Source of the DNA: Pseudoalteromonas galatheae
GTDB lineage: Bacteria; Pseudomonadota; Gammaproteobacteria; Enterobacterales; Alteromonadaceae
Assembly: GCF_005886105.2 (NCBI RefSeq)
Contig: NZ_PNCO02000001.1
Location: 496,001 to 560,000, forward strand
Direction of reading: 5' to 3'
Length of the DNA stretch: 64,000 nucleotides
Part shown: positions 52,027 to 61,517 of the stretch, piece by piece
How the letters are laid out: each line of letters opens with the position of its first letter
Numbering within the stretch: position 1 is the first letter of the stretch
Program-made: the position numbers and the translations under genes
Notes under the pieces: generated by a model
Databases searched by the model: none
Told to the model about the DNA's origin: nothing
What the model saw: the letters and a program-made list of their open reading frames with translations, nothing else

Positions 52027-52767
52027 CAGAATACCTTTCGAAATACATGAAAATAACGCGCTACTATAGAGGTTTTATTGGCTGGGCTAAAATATTCTTT
52101 GACTATGGAATAGAACAAAAGGTTATCAATAAAATGAAAGTTTATGACAGCTTTTTCTTTCATATTAAGATGCCTTGTGGTGAGTTGGTACTCACTTGCA
52201 TTAAATAAAACACTAAAATATGAGATTGGCTTGTAATTGTCTTTCGTAGACTCGTTTTAGCGTTTATTTCTTGACTCTCTTTCCCCTACCTTACCCGAGA
52301 GGTTTTTTTATATTATCGGTTTTATCGTATTGAATTGGGATTGAGAGCGCGTGAAGTCGATGGTAATCAGGTACATAATGAGGAAGGTTGTTCCCCGGCT
52401 TCGCGGATGCCGATGTCAGCCCTTGAACCCTGAGGTTCAAGGCGGAGAGCAACAGCCTACCGTAGGCTTCTCGGTACATGCCGAGCATGCTCAATAGTAA
52501 ACAAACTGCTATCCTAAACGAAATTTATCGGCTCAGGGACTTAATCAGCTGTCCTACGAGCTAGGGAACAATTACAGTATATAAAACATATGCCGATCAC
52601 GAAACCATAGTAATGCAATTTATGTGTTAACCGCGTGCTTTTTACCCGCTTTGTTTAGTGACTAAGCAAACGTTAATCTGAGCGTTAGCTGGCAACGCTC
52701 AATTTGCTTAATTTTTCGAAGGCCACAGTTTCGAAACCGTTTCTAACTAACACAGTAAACAGGTTAC
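52027..52767. other. gene-free region with a hairpin-rich block
   Basis: About 740 bp without a credible gene. The block 52340-52500 has several inverted repeats: CCTTGAACC/GGTTCAAGG (52420-52441), GCCTACCGTAGGC (about 52455-52467) and CTCGGTACATGCCGAG (about 52471-52486). A 67-codon minus-strand frame covers it but has no start signals, and looks like an accident of the structured DNA. It may be an intergenic repeat family or an RNA. Confidence 0.55.
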
Positions 52768-53436
52768 TTAGAAAGGAGCCGGTGCGGTAAAGGTCATCAT
52801 CTCATTGGTTGTTGGATGTGAAATTTGCAACATCTCAGCATGTAATTGTAAACGTGAAGCAGCCGCTAACGCCTCGCCTTTGGCATATAGTCGATCGCCA
52901 AGAATTACATGCCCAAGCGAAAGCATATGTACTCTGAGTTGATGAGAGCGTCCAGTGATGGGGGTTAGTTTAACGCGTGTTGCCTGTGCTTCATATTCCA
53001 TGACTTCAAAATGTGTTAATGAAGGTTTTCCGGTCTCATGACAAACCATTTGCTTTGGGCGATTAGGCCAATCACACACCAGCGGTAAATCAACAGAACC
53101 CGTTTGCTGTTGTAATTTGCCATGAACTCGGGCGATGTAGTGCTTGTGGGTCAAACGGTCTTGAAATTGAATACTCAGATGGCGATGCGCTGCTTTATTC
53201 ATAGCAAGGCATAGCACGCCAGATGTTGCCATATCAAGGCGATGCACAATTCTTGCCGTAGGGTAGACAAAATTCACTCTGGCGATAGCGCTGTCCCAAT
53301 GCTTTGGATCTTTACCCGGTACGGTGAGTAACCCGCTTGGTTTGTTGATCACCAACATATCTTCATCTTGGTACAAAATATCAAGATAGGGAGAAAGGGG
53401 GGGAGCGTAATTTAGTAACACCAGCTGCCTCAGCAT
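52768..53436 (-). CDS. rluA: RluA-type pseudouridine synthase
   Basis: 222 residues from ATG 53436; the longer frame would run through the rapA terminator and adds a non-family N-terminus. Motifs are ILYQDEDMLVINKPSGLLTVPG, RIVHRLDMATSGV with catalytic Asp in HRLD, KHYIARVHG, and TGRSHQLRVHMLSLGHVILGD near the end. RluA makes pseudouridine 746 in 23S rRNA and 32 in several tRNAs. It lies next to rapA as in many gammaproteobacteria, but a terminator sits between them. Confidence 0.93.
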   Translation of the reverse strand: MLRQLVLLNYAPPLSPYLDILYQDEDMLVINKPSGLLTVPGKDPKHWDSAIARVNFVYPTARIVHRLDMATSGVLCLAMNKAAHRHLSIQFQDRLTHKHYIARVHGKLQQQTGSVDLPLVCDWPNRPKQMVCHETGKPSLTHFEVMEYEAQATRVKLTPITGRSHQLRVHMLSLGHVILGDRLYAKGEALAAASRLQLHAEMLQISHPTTNEMMTFTAPAPF

Positions 53437-53489
53437 GAACAGAACGAAGCCGCGTATTATATATGAGTTGCTAAGTGAGCGGTAGCGAG

Positions 53490-53511
53490 AAAGAGAGCCG
53501 AGGCTCTCTTT
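53490..53511 (-). terminator. terminator of rapA
   Basis: AAAGAGAGCC GA GGCTCTCTTT, a strong stem just past the RapA stop and before the rluA start. Confidence 0.85.
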
Positions 53512-53524
53512 CGGTGTGGGAGAT

Positions 53525-56422
53525 TTATTGGTTGGCAACCACAATTAAACGAATCGCGTCCAACTTAAGCTGCGCTTTTTCAATGTGTGTGCTCAACTCA
53601 GCTCTTTGTTTATCAAACACTTGAACTTCCTCGTCACGGATGTTCGGATTGATAGCTTTAAGTGCTTGCAAACGACCTTGCTCATCACCTAATTGCTTTT
53701 GCATTTTATCCATCGCGTTGGCTTGAATGCTTTCAAGTTGAGCTTGTGCAATATCGCCAGCTTGAGTAATAAGCGGGTGAATAGCGCTTTGTAGGGCATT
53801 AACTAGTTTACTGCCAGTTTGCCTACCAACGGCAGAAAGCTGTTGATTAAATGCATCAAACGCAACGTTTTGGGCTAAGTCATTGCCACCTTTATCCATT
53901 AGGACACGAATTGGTGTTGGTGGTAAAAAGCGGCCCACCTGAAGAGACTTAGGCGCAGAAGCTTCTGCAACGAAGATCATTTCAACAAAGAAAGTACCGA
54001 CAGGTAGTTTGTTGTTTTTGAGCAGCGCCACTGACGCACAACCAAAGTCATCGTTACAGATCATATCCATCACGCCGCTGACCATGGGGTGATCCCAGCT
54101 GATGAAATGTGCGTCTTCTTGTGACAGTGAGGTGTTACGGTCAAAAGTCACTGTGATGCCATCGTCTTTCAAACAAGGGAAAGAAGGGTTTAGCATGTGT
54201 TCGGTTGGTTTGAGAATAATCGTATTCTCACCTTTGTCTTCCTGGTTAACACCAAAAGTATCAAACACATTAATCATAAACGCAGGCAAAATCACGTCGT
54301 TATCAAGTGCTTCAAGTTCAGCAACGATATTATCTGTTTTACCTTGACCACTTGAGTGAAGCTCAAGTAGGCGGTCTCGACCTTGCTCCATCTTTGTTCG
54401 CAGCTGAGCATTTTCTTTTGCGGCTTGCTCCAATAAAGGGTCTAATTCGTCTTCGTCACAGTTGTGCTCGGCGATCAGTGCTAACAAATCATCAGAGAAA
54501 GACTTATACAGCATTTGCCCCGTGGTGCTGGTGGTTTCAAACGCATCTAAGCCTTCGTGATACCAACGTAGTAATACTTCTTGTGCGGTGTTTTCAAAGT
54601 AAGGCACATGAATATTGATGTCATGTTTTTGCCCAATACGGTCAAGACGACCAATACGTTGCTCAAGTAAGTCAGGGTTAAGCGGTAGGTCAAATAATAC
54701 TAAGTGATGCGAAAACTGGAAGTTACGACCTTCAGAGCCAATTTCTGAGCAAAGTAATACTTGCGCACTATCGTATTCATCTGCAAAAAATGCTGCCGCA
54801 CGGTCACGTTCAATGATGGACATGCCTTCGTGGAATACCGCAGCTTTAATGGCTTCGCGTTCGCGTAATATTTGCTCAAGGCTAATTGCGGTTTCTGCTT
54901 TGGCACAAATAAGCAGTACTTTTTCATGCTTTAACTCTTTCAATTTAGCAATTAACCACTCAACGCGGGGGTCGAACTGTGCCCAGCCGCTTCCTTCACC
55001 TTCAAACTCTTGGAAGATCTTTTCAGGAAATAACGCACGCATCGCATTAAATTCAGGGCTTTGAATACCGCCAATGTTACCCATTACCGACATTGCTGTT
55101 TTATATTGCTTAGGTAAAGGTACTGGGTATTGATGTAATAAACGACTTGGGTAGCCATCAATGCCACTGCGGCTATTTCTAAATAGAATACGGCCAGTAC
55201 CATGACGGTCTAATAGCATAGACAAGATTTCTGCTTTGGCATCGCTATCGCCATTTTGTGCCTTTGCTAGAAGCTCAGAAATATCGGTTTCTTTTAGCAG
55301 TGTACAAAGTGTTTGCTCTTCTTTTGCATCTAGCTTTTTATCTTGTAGTAAGTTGTTAGCGGCTTCTGCAACCTCTTTATAATGACTTTCTTCTTCAACA
55401 AATGCGTCGTAGTCGTAGAACCTATCAGGGTCTAGTAGCTGTAAACGGGCAAAATGACTGCGATGGCCCAGTTGGTCCGGTGTTGCAGTCAACAAGATAA
55501 GTCCAGGAATGTCTTGAGAAAGCTCGGCAATACGTTGATATTCAGTGCTTGGCTTTTCCTTAGTGACCGTCAGGTGGTGTGCTTCATCGACAATCAGTAG
55601 ATCCCAATCAGCGAGTGTGGCTTGCTCAAACCAGCGGCGCTTTTTGGTAATAAACTCTAGACTAACCAAAACTAGTTGTTCTGTTTCGAATACATTCGGT
55701 GCATCTGCATAAGCTTCACTACAACGTTCTTCGTCAAAAATCGAAAAGTGCAGGTTGAAGCGGCGTAGCATCTCTACAAGCCATTGGTGCTGTAAGTTCT
55801 CTGGGACCACGATTAACACACGGTTGGCACGACCAGAGAGAATCTGCTGGTGTAAAATCATGCCCGCTTCAATGGTTTTGCCTAGGCCTACTTCATCAGA
55901 CAGAAGTACGCGAGGTGCAAAGCGCTTACCGACTTCATCGGCAATATACAGCTGGTGCGGAATAAGGCTAGCGCGCTGACCTATCAATCCTTTAAGATGA
56001 GATTGCTCTTTATCAAACTGGTGTTGCCAAGTTTGATAGCGCAGTGTGTAGCGATCAAAACGGTCTATTTGGCCTGCAAACAGACGATCTTGAGGTTTAT
56101 TGAACTTGAGGAAGTGATCAAGAAAGGTCTCTTTAAATGAAGTCTCTTCTTCATTATCTACTCGAGTACCATGATAGCAAAATAGTCCATTTTGCTCTTC
56201 CACGCTGTCAACACGTAGTTCCCACTCTTCAACATGGCGGATCACATCGCCTGGGTTGAATACGACTCGAGTTACAGGTGCTTCCTGTACTGAGTAAACA
56301 CGGTTTTCTCCGCTAGCGGGAAATAAAATAGTCACTTGACGCCCCTCAAGTGCCACTATTGTACCCAATCCTAAATCTGATTCAGTATCACTGATCCAGC
56401 GCTGACCTAAGGAAAAATTCAT
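53525..56422 (-). CDS. rapA: RNA polymerase-associated ATPase RapA
   Basis: 965 residues, close to the 968 of E. coli RapA. Two N-terminal Tudor-like domains (FSLGQRWISDTESDLGLGTIVALEGRQVTILFPASGENRVYS) are followed by a Swi2/Snf2 ATPase. Walker A is in LLSDEVGLGKTIEAGM, Walker B in LLIVDEAHHL, with LTATP and the second lobe EGRNFQFSHHLVLFDLPLNPDLLEQRIGRLDRIGQ. The C-terminal part is the RapA_C domain. It recycles stalled RNA polymerase after transcription. The start ATG is at 56422. Confidence 0.97.
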   Translation of the reverse strand: MNFSLGQRWISDTESDLGLGTIVALEGRQVTILFPASGENRVYSVQEAPVTRVVFNPGDVIRHVEEWELRVDSVEEQNGLFCYHGTRVDNEEETSFKETFLDHFLKFNKPQDRLFAGQIDRFDRYTLRYQTWQHQFDKEQSHLKGLIGQRASLIPHQLYIADEVGKRFAPRVLLSDEVGLGKTIEAGMILHQQILSGRANRVLIVVPENLQHQWLVEMLRRFNLHFSIFDEERCSEAYADAPNVFETEQLVLVSLEFITKKRRWFEQATLADWDLLIVDEAHHLTVTKEKPSTEYQRIAELSQDIPGLILLTATPDQLGHRSHFARLQLLDPDRFYDYDAFVEEESHYKEVAEAANNLLQDKKLDAKEEQTLCTLLKETDISELLAKAQNGDSDAKAEILSMLLDRHGTGRILFRNSRSGIDGYPSRLLHQYPVPLPKQYKTAMSVMGNIGGIQSPEFNAMRALFPEKIFQEFEGEGSGWAQFDPRVEWLIAKLKELKHEKVLLICAKAETAISLEQILREREAIKAAVFHEGMSIIERDRAAAFFADEYDSAQVLLCSEIGSEGRNFQFSHHLVLFDLPLNPDLLEQRIGRLDRIGQKHDINIHVPYFENTAQEVLLRWYHEGLDAFETTSTTGQMLYKSFSDDLLALIAEHNCDEDELDPLLEQAAKENAQLRTKMEQGRDRLLELHSSGQGKTDNIVAELEALDNDVILPAFMINVFDTFGVNQEDKGENTIILKPTEHMLNPSFPCLKDDGITVTFDRNTSLSQEDAHFISWDHPMVSGVMDMICNDDFGCASVALLKNNKLPVGTFFVEMIFVAEASAPKSLQVGRFLPPTPIRVLMDKGGNDLAQNVAFDAFNQQLSAVGRQTGSKLVNALQSAIHPLITQAGDIAQAQLESIQANAMDKMQKQLGDEQGRLQALKAINPNIRDEEVQVFDKQRAELSTHIEKAQLKLDAIRLIVVANQ

Positions 56423-56716
56423 GGTTATCTCGTCTATGCAGAAAAAAGGCGGCTATGTTACCTATTCATGTCGGTTTGTTCAATACACAACAGCGACTCA
56501 AGCCTTTATTTATCAAGCGCTGGTGCTTTTTCAATTTAGTTGGCATGACAATCGCCAACTAGTTGTTTTTTATCAATATGCAAGTTGGATTTTCTACTGT
56601 CATAAAAGCGACTTTTGTGACAAATAGACTAAACTTGAACTATATCCAAAACATAATCAGTCACATCGTTGTGTATTGGGTATAGCATAATAATCTGTAA
56701 ACAACAGGAATGCGCT

Positions 56717-57712
56717 ATGGTAAAACAAGACAAAGACCATAAAGTGTACGTGCTCGACACCAACGTACTTCTCCATGAACCACTCGCTTACCTCTCCTTC
56801 CAAGAACATGATGTCGTTATTCCCATGACTGTCCTTGAAGAACTTGATCACATTAAAGATCGAAAGAGTGACGTGAGCCGAGACGCAAGAGTTGCAATTC
56901 GTGGGTTAGATGATGTGCTTCGCGATGCAACACCAGAGCAAATGCTAGAGGGGGTAGCGCTACCAACATTGAGGATAGAAAGTCACCGAACGCCCAGTTC
57001 AGGTAAATTGATTATTGTAAACGATCACCTTTTTCAAGACTCCATCTCCGGGTTACCCGGCAACGAAAATGACCACCGCATTATAAATTGTGCTGTACAC
57101 CTGCAAACTCAGTACAGTGACAAAAAAGTAGTGCTGGTTACCAAAGACATCAACATGAGACTTAAAGCGAAAGGCGCTGGACTCAAGTATGTTGAAGATT
57201 ACCGTACCGACCAGCTAATTGACGACATTGCGTTGTTGACCAGTGGCTTTAAAAAAGTTGAAGGCGACTTTTGGCAAAATGTAGGTGAGTGCCAAACGCA
57301 GCAAGATGGGCGTTACACCGTGCATGATGTACCAAAGTCGCTCGTACCCGATGTGTTCTGTAATGAATACTTAATAGATGATACTAATCACTTTGCAGCC
57401 CGGGTTGTGGGATACGACTCTGAACATATTCGATTAAAAGACTTAGGTGTTGAACGTTTGATGCACCGTCAAGCATGGGGAGTGAAACCGAAGAATATTA
57501 ACCAAGGTATGGCACTGGATGCGTTACTTGATACTGACATAGAGCTGGTGATACTAACCGGGCCTGCGGGATGTGGAAAAACAGGTATTACTGCAAGCTT
57601 TTTTTCAATATTTGTGCAGACCTATCTACAGACCTTATTCTTACTGAAGAAATTGAGTATTTATAGCAGGCTCAGATCTAATCTCTCTAACATGTCATTA
57701 CGTGTGACTTAA
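56717..57712 (+). pseudogene. resident phoH (PIN-PhoH), cut after Walker A
   Basis: From ATG 56717 (CAGGAA upstream). The PIN RNase domain (KVYVLDTNVLLHEP, TVLEELDHIKDRK, DHRIINCAVHLQ, VLVTKDINMRLKAKG) and the start of the PhoH ATPase (WGVKPKNINQGMALDALLDTDIELVILTGPAGCGKT) are normal. Right after GKT (about 57583) the sequence changes to unrelated residues (GITASFFSIFV...) and stops at 57712. Walker B and the rest, about 180 residues, are missing. The intact protein should be about 465 residues, like its second copy at 58005. The break marks the left end of the foreign segment. Confidence 0.85.
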
Positions 57713-57802
57713 AGGGTAGAACCATTAATCAATAAATATAAATAACGGATTTAACCTGCAAGAAGGCACAAACAAAAATAATAAAGCTAAGGTAAATCTA
57801 AA

Positions 57803-58003
57803 ATGACAATAAATAGAAATCAACTCGATACCTTTTCAGTTAACTGGTATTTGAACGAAGAAAGAAAAAGAAAAGAAAGAATCGCAAGATTCAGGAAAGC
57901 AACAGACAAAAGCTCATGTGAAGATGGGTTTGATGAATATTGTGATGACGAATGTTTAAGTGAACAGAATCATCAAGAAAAAGAATTAAATGAGGGAATC
58001 TAG
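57803..58003 (+). CDS. small charged protein upstream of second phoH
   Basis: 66 residues, rich in Lys/Glu/Asp. The N-terminus has LDTFSVNWYLNEERKRKERIARFRKA, a helical basic segment, and the C-terminus has four Cys (SCEDGFDEYCDDEC), which might bind a metal. It ends 2 bases before the ATG of the second phoH, suggesting one operon and linked translation. Not recognised. AAGGTAAATCTAAA precedes the ATG. Confidence 0.6.
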   Translation: MTINRNQLDTFSVNWYLNEERKRKERIARFRKATDKSSCEDGFDEYCDDECLSEQNHQEKELNEGI

Positions 58004-58004
58004 T

Positions 58005-59387
58005 ATGAAGAACCCAAATGAAAACAGAAGTCCGCGAGTATTAGATACATCGGCATTAGTTCATGATCCAAAGTCATTGCTCGCTTACAGTGAAGATGTA
58101 TACATTTGTCTAACAGTCCTAGAAGAATTAGATAATTTAAAAGAAAGAACTAATAAATCGGTAAGTGCTGATGCTCGTGTATGTATCCGTATGCTTGAAG
58201 ACATTATAAACGGGCATAGTGCAGAAGAAATGGAAGCAGGTATTCCACTGCCTTCTACTGAAACAGCTAAAAGAGGCAAGTTGTTCATTGGTATTGATAC
58301 TCAATTGGACATGGCAAAAGAGTTAAAGCACACGATTGGTAGCGATGCTGACAACAGAATAATTAACTATGCACTACATCTTCAGAAAGAGTTAGATAAA
58401 GACGTTACCATTGTTAGCCGCGACATTAATATGCGACTAAAAGCTCGAACTGTTGGTGTTATGGCTGAAGATGTATCCGTTGATAATCAAATCGCAGATA
58501 TAGATTTGTTATATACAGGAGTGCAGGCATTTGAGGGAGATTTGTTTGATCGAATTGAATCAGATAAAGATTTCAAAGTGTCAGGAGAGGTTTATACATT
58601 CCCAATAAGCTTGTTCAACGATGAAGTTCAGCCAAACATGTATTGGTACGATGAAGCCGGACACATTGGCCGGATTTCAGAAGTAACTGATACTGAGGTT
58701 TACACAAAGTTATTGCCGCGTAAGCAAGAAAAAGTATGGGGCATATTGCCTAAAAACCAGCGTCAGGCGGTAGCTTTAAGTCAATTAACAGACCCTTACT
58801 ATGACTTAAATATCATCCTTGGCCCTGCTGGCTCCGGAAAAACTTTTTTGGCAGTTGCTTCGGCGCTGCATCAAGTATTGGAGTTGAAAAAGTACAAAAA
58901 AATTGTTGTGGTGCGGTCAAGAGACTTTATGGATGACGATCCGGGATTCCTACCGGGGGATTTAACCGAAAAATCAATGCCTCTTCTAGCAGGTATTACA
59001 GATGCCTTAATTTCGATGCATTCAGATGATAATCATGAAACAAATATTCATGCAACAGTCGAGCATGTGATTGAAAAAGCCAATATAGAATTTACTAGCA
59101 TGGCTTACTTTCGTGGCCGTTCAATAGACGATGCTGTGTTAATCATTGATGAAGCTCAAAACATGACTAGAGCGCAAATCAAAGGCATGTTAAGCCGTGG
59201 TGGGAAAAATTGTCGGACAATAGTATTGGGAAACCTAGCCCAAATTGACGATAAGTTTGTAACACCAGCTTCGTCAGGTGCAAGTGCGGCTGTTAATGTA
59301 TATAGAAATTATGAGAAAGGATCAGTTCTGATTTTTGATGAGGTAGAACGTAGTAGCTTGGCTGAGTTCACTGAAAAGAATATGTAG
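58005..59387 (+). CDS. phoH: second, element-borne PhoH-family ATPase/PIN RNase
   Basis: 460 residues from ATG 58005 (GAGGG upstream), overlapped by no other gene. The PIN domain (PRVLDTSALVHDPKSLLAY, TVLEELDNLKERTNK, NRIINYALHLQ, IVSRDINMRLKAR) is followed by the PhoH ATPase: GPAGSGKTFLAVASAL (Walker A), RSRDFMDDDPGFLPGDLTEK, VLIIDEAQNM (Walker B) and RTIVLGNLAQIDD. Proteins of this type are RNA helicases with a linked RNase. It is clearly diverged from the resident copy and complete, so it may restore the function lost at 57583. Confidence 0.93.
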   Translation: MKNPNENRSPRVLDTSALVHDPKSLLAYSEDVYICLTVLEELDNLKERTNKSVSADARVCIRMLEDIINGHSAEEMEAGIPLPSTETAKRGKLFIGIDTQLDMAKELKHTIGSDADNRIINYALHLQKELDKDVTIVSRDINMRLKARTVGVMAEDVSVDNQIADIDLLYTGVQAFEGDLFDRIESDKDFKVSGEVYTFPISLFNDEVQPNMYWYDEAGHIGRISEVTDTEVYTKLLPRKQEKVWGILPKNQRQAVALSQLTDPYYDLNIILGPAGSGKTFLAVASALHQVLELKKYKKIVVVRSRDFMDDDPGFLPGDLTEKSMPLLAGITDALISMHSDDNHETNIHATVEHVIEKANIEFTSMAYFRGRSIDDAVLIIDEAQNMTRAQIKGMLSRGGKNCRTIVLGNLAQIDDKFVTPASSGASAAVNVYRNYEKGSVLIFDEVERSSLAEFTEKNM

Positions 59388-59430
59388 ACATCAAACTACA
59401 ATTCACATTTCCTTATAATATTGCGACAAT

Positions 59431-59457
59431 AGCCACTGCTTTTTGCAGTGGCTTTTC
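59431..59457 (+). terminator. terminator of the second phoH
   Basis: AGCCACTGC TTTTT GCAGTGGCTTTT, a 9-bp stem with a T run, 44 bases past the stop. Confidence 0.85.
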
Positions 59458-59581
59458 AGAGAAGCCAGTTTCCACACAAGCGGACGAAATGGATTTACTC
59501 TGGGTTTAAAAGATTAATCATACATTGAAGATGTAATGACTTGGGTGCTGTGGACCTTAGTTGTTATGTTTTGGTGTGCGT

Positions 59582-59947
59582 ATGTCTTTTGAATCAGAAG
59601 CGCTTATAAGCAATGTAAAGCGTCAGGCAAAGAGGTTGTCAAAAAAATTATCACTTCCCCTTGGACAGGCCCAAGAAGGGGTATCTATTTGTCTTTACGG
59701 CTGTGACAGTTACAGCGATTTACTAGTAAAAATAAAAGCTGAATCCTTTGACAATCCTTTGATAGCACTGTCTGCTCTCTCACCAAACTCGGAAATATTT
59801 TTAGTAAAAATATTAGCTAGCCACCTAGATAGCATCATCGGAAATTTTGAAAAAAAATTTCCCGGCTCCAATATTAATGAAGAAATGGTCGTATCCCTTT
59901 TCGGGCTTAACATTGAAGAGTTCAACGTCAAAGTATCTAGCCAATAA
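59582..59947 (+). CDS. small protein with a Glyoxalase_8-like N-terminal helix module
   Basis: 121 residues from ATG 59582. The segment VKRQAKRLSKKLSLPLGQAQEGVSICLYGCDSYSDLL has the spacing of a small helical module found at the N-terminus of glyoxalase-like and related uncharacterised proteins (the pattern is A-K-x-L ... A-x-E ... G-x-x-x-Y-x-x-L). The rest is helical and unassigned. The assignment is weak. It lies on the foreign segment, on the same strand as the genes that follow. Confidence 0.6.
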   Translation: MSFESEALISNVKRQAKRLSKKLSLPLGQAQEGVSICLYGCDSYSDLLVKIKAESFDNPLIALSALSPNSEIFLVKILASHLDSIIGNFEKKFPGSNINEEMVVSLFGLNIEEFNVKVSSQ

Positions 59948-60152
59948 TTGTACAAATACGTAAGTTGTTATTTTATTTTTTGACGATAATATGAGGTGAA
60001 GGCTGAACGGACAGCCTACGCCTACACATGTTTTTCGCCTGAAGAACGTGAACAGTGAAGCGGAGCATCCGTAAAAATTTGGTTATTTGAACAATAAATA
60101 AAGCAATGTGTTGGTAGGCCATTGTTTATTGGAAAGTTGTTTGGAGAACTAA

Positions 60153-61190
60153 ATGATCTCACTTTATCAATTAAAGAATAAGCTTAACAAACAAGCAAAA
60201 GAGTTTGCTGAGTTATTAGAGTTTCCTGATCTTTACGCCCAAGGTCTGTGGGCGAGAGGTGTTTATAACAGCCCTCATTTTTCTGACACCCATAGCTGTC
60301 TCACTGAGGCATTTGAACAGAAAAAGCTGGACTCAATTCTAAAGCACGATTCCCTGAAATACTTATTGATCAACGAATATGATGATCAAGAAATTATTGA
60401 GTCGCTTCATAAAGAAATTGAGTCAATGGCAAACCGTATTGAAAGCCTAATGCTAGTCGATATCGAAACGCTAGAGTTAGTTTCGGTTATATATCAAGTT
60501 TTAGGACTACCTGATGACGCTAAATTTGTAATAAATACAGGTCCTGATTTCCGTCTAGAATGGCGACCATACTTTGATGCCTTTGATGATCCGTTGATAG
60601 TCCAATATGCTGATTTAAAAGTTCATGATTGCTATTTCAGGCTAATCGCGTGCAAGTTTCCGTTTGAAAAGCTTTCCTTGGATAACATTAAAAAATACAT
60701 GTACATCAATCATGTAAACCATGATGGTGAGTTCGAAGGCTGTATTTCTGAAGGCAATACATTTTCTAAGCATGAGCACTGGCTGGTGTTGACACTTGAA
60801 TTATTCAGTAGCGGCAAAGTAAATAAGGCTCAGTTCAATCCAACAACCTTCAAAATTGAAGGTATGCGCTATTTGGTATATGGCTTCCCACTGATTCCTT
60901 CCTTTGTATCTGATTGGCACAAACCTGATTTATGTCTACAAGTCAAAAATCTAGATGGCGATCAGAAGTTCATTGTTCGTGTCGACCAGCAAGCTCTTGT
61001 TTTCCATGCACGCCGTGTCGATACCAATTTTTTTAACACCATCGATTATGAAAAATACATTTCGTTGTATCAAGCTAGCGTTCTGTCACATTTTGATGCT
61101 GACAACAATTTACTAAAAGTTGATGGGGTTAAGTACCTTAGTTTTTTCCGCCCGTTTTGCCTAGAAGACAAGAAGGAAGTAAAAGCATGA
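60153..61190 (+). CDS. unrecognised 345-residue protein
   Basis: I do not recognise this protein. It is soluble, acidic and Tyr/Phe-rich, with alternating helical and beta-like stretches and no signal peptide. It starts at ATG 60153 (GGAGAA upstream). It overlaps the next gene by ATGA at 61187-61190, so it is translationally coupled to it. The middle (QFNPTTFKIEGMRYLVYGFPL) and the end (NNLLKVDGVKYLSFFRP) show a repeated beta pattern of the same general kind as in the two small proteins downstream (V-N-G-L-E-Y-R-T-F), so the three may be related. Confidence 0.7.
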   Translation: MISLYQLKNKLNKQAKEFAELLEFPDLYAQGLWARGVYNSPHFSDTHSCLTEAFEQKKLDSILKHDSLKYLLINEYDDQEIIESLHKEIESMANRIESLMLVDIETLELVSVIYQVLGLPDDAKFVINTGPDFRLEWRPYFDAFDDPLIVQYADLKVHDCYFRLIACKFPFEKLSLDNIKKYMYINHVNHDGEFEGCISEGNTFSKHEHWLVLTLELFSSGKVNKAQFNPTTFKIEGMRYLVYGFPLIPSFVSDWHKPDLCLQVKNLDGDQKFIVRVDQQALVFHARRVDTNFFNTIDYEKYISLYQASVLSHFDADNNLLKVDGVKYLSFFRPFCLEDKKEVKA

Positions 61191-61504
61191 GACCAAGAGT
61201 AAAACTAACTAACGCCACACTCATCTCAATTAAATCTGACTTTGAAGACAAGGTTGAAAAGGTGCTTTACGCCGCATTTGCTGAGGATAATGAAAGCGGT
61301 AAAAAAGGTGAGGCTTTGTTCACTACAAAAATTATGGAAGTCAATGGTCTTGAATATAGAACTTTTGGTGCGGATTTTTATACCTTAGATGCTGAACCCA
61401 AAGAGTTTGATGTAAATGTATTTGAATTCAATTTAATGCATGAGTGTATGTACTCTCCTAATGAGTTATTAGAGCTGAGAGAAATGCTCCCTGCTGGCTA
61501 TTAG
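61187..61504 (+). CDS. unrecognised small protein, paralogue A
   Basis: 105 residues from ATG 61187 with AAGGAAG upstream. It resembles the next protein: both have a starting strand, a middle strand pair (ALFTTKIMEVNGLEYRTFGADFYTLD here) and the C-terminal pattern M-Y-S-P-N-E-L-L-E-L-R-E-M-L. No known family. Coupled to the gene upstream by ATGA. Confidence 0.7.
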   Translation: MRPRVKLTNATLISIKSDFEDKVEKVLYAAFAEDNESGKKGEALFTTKIMEVNGLEYRTFGADFYTLDAEPKEFDVNVFEFNLMHECMYSPNELLELREMLPAGY

Positions 61505-61517
61505 TAGGGAGTAACAA

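Noticed and set aside
52291..52494. 67-codon minus-strand frame
   Set aside because: It lies across a cluster of palindromes with no ribosome site; the palindromes explain the absence of stops.
57590..57712. The phoH tail after the break as a functional new C-terminus
   Set aside because: About 43 residues of unrelated sequence replace Walker B and all later ATPase motifs, so the ATPase cannot work; a free PIN domain activity is possible but not supported.
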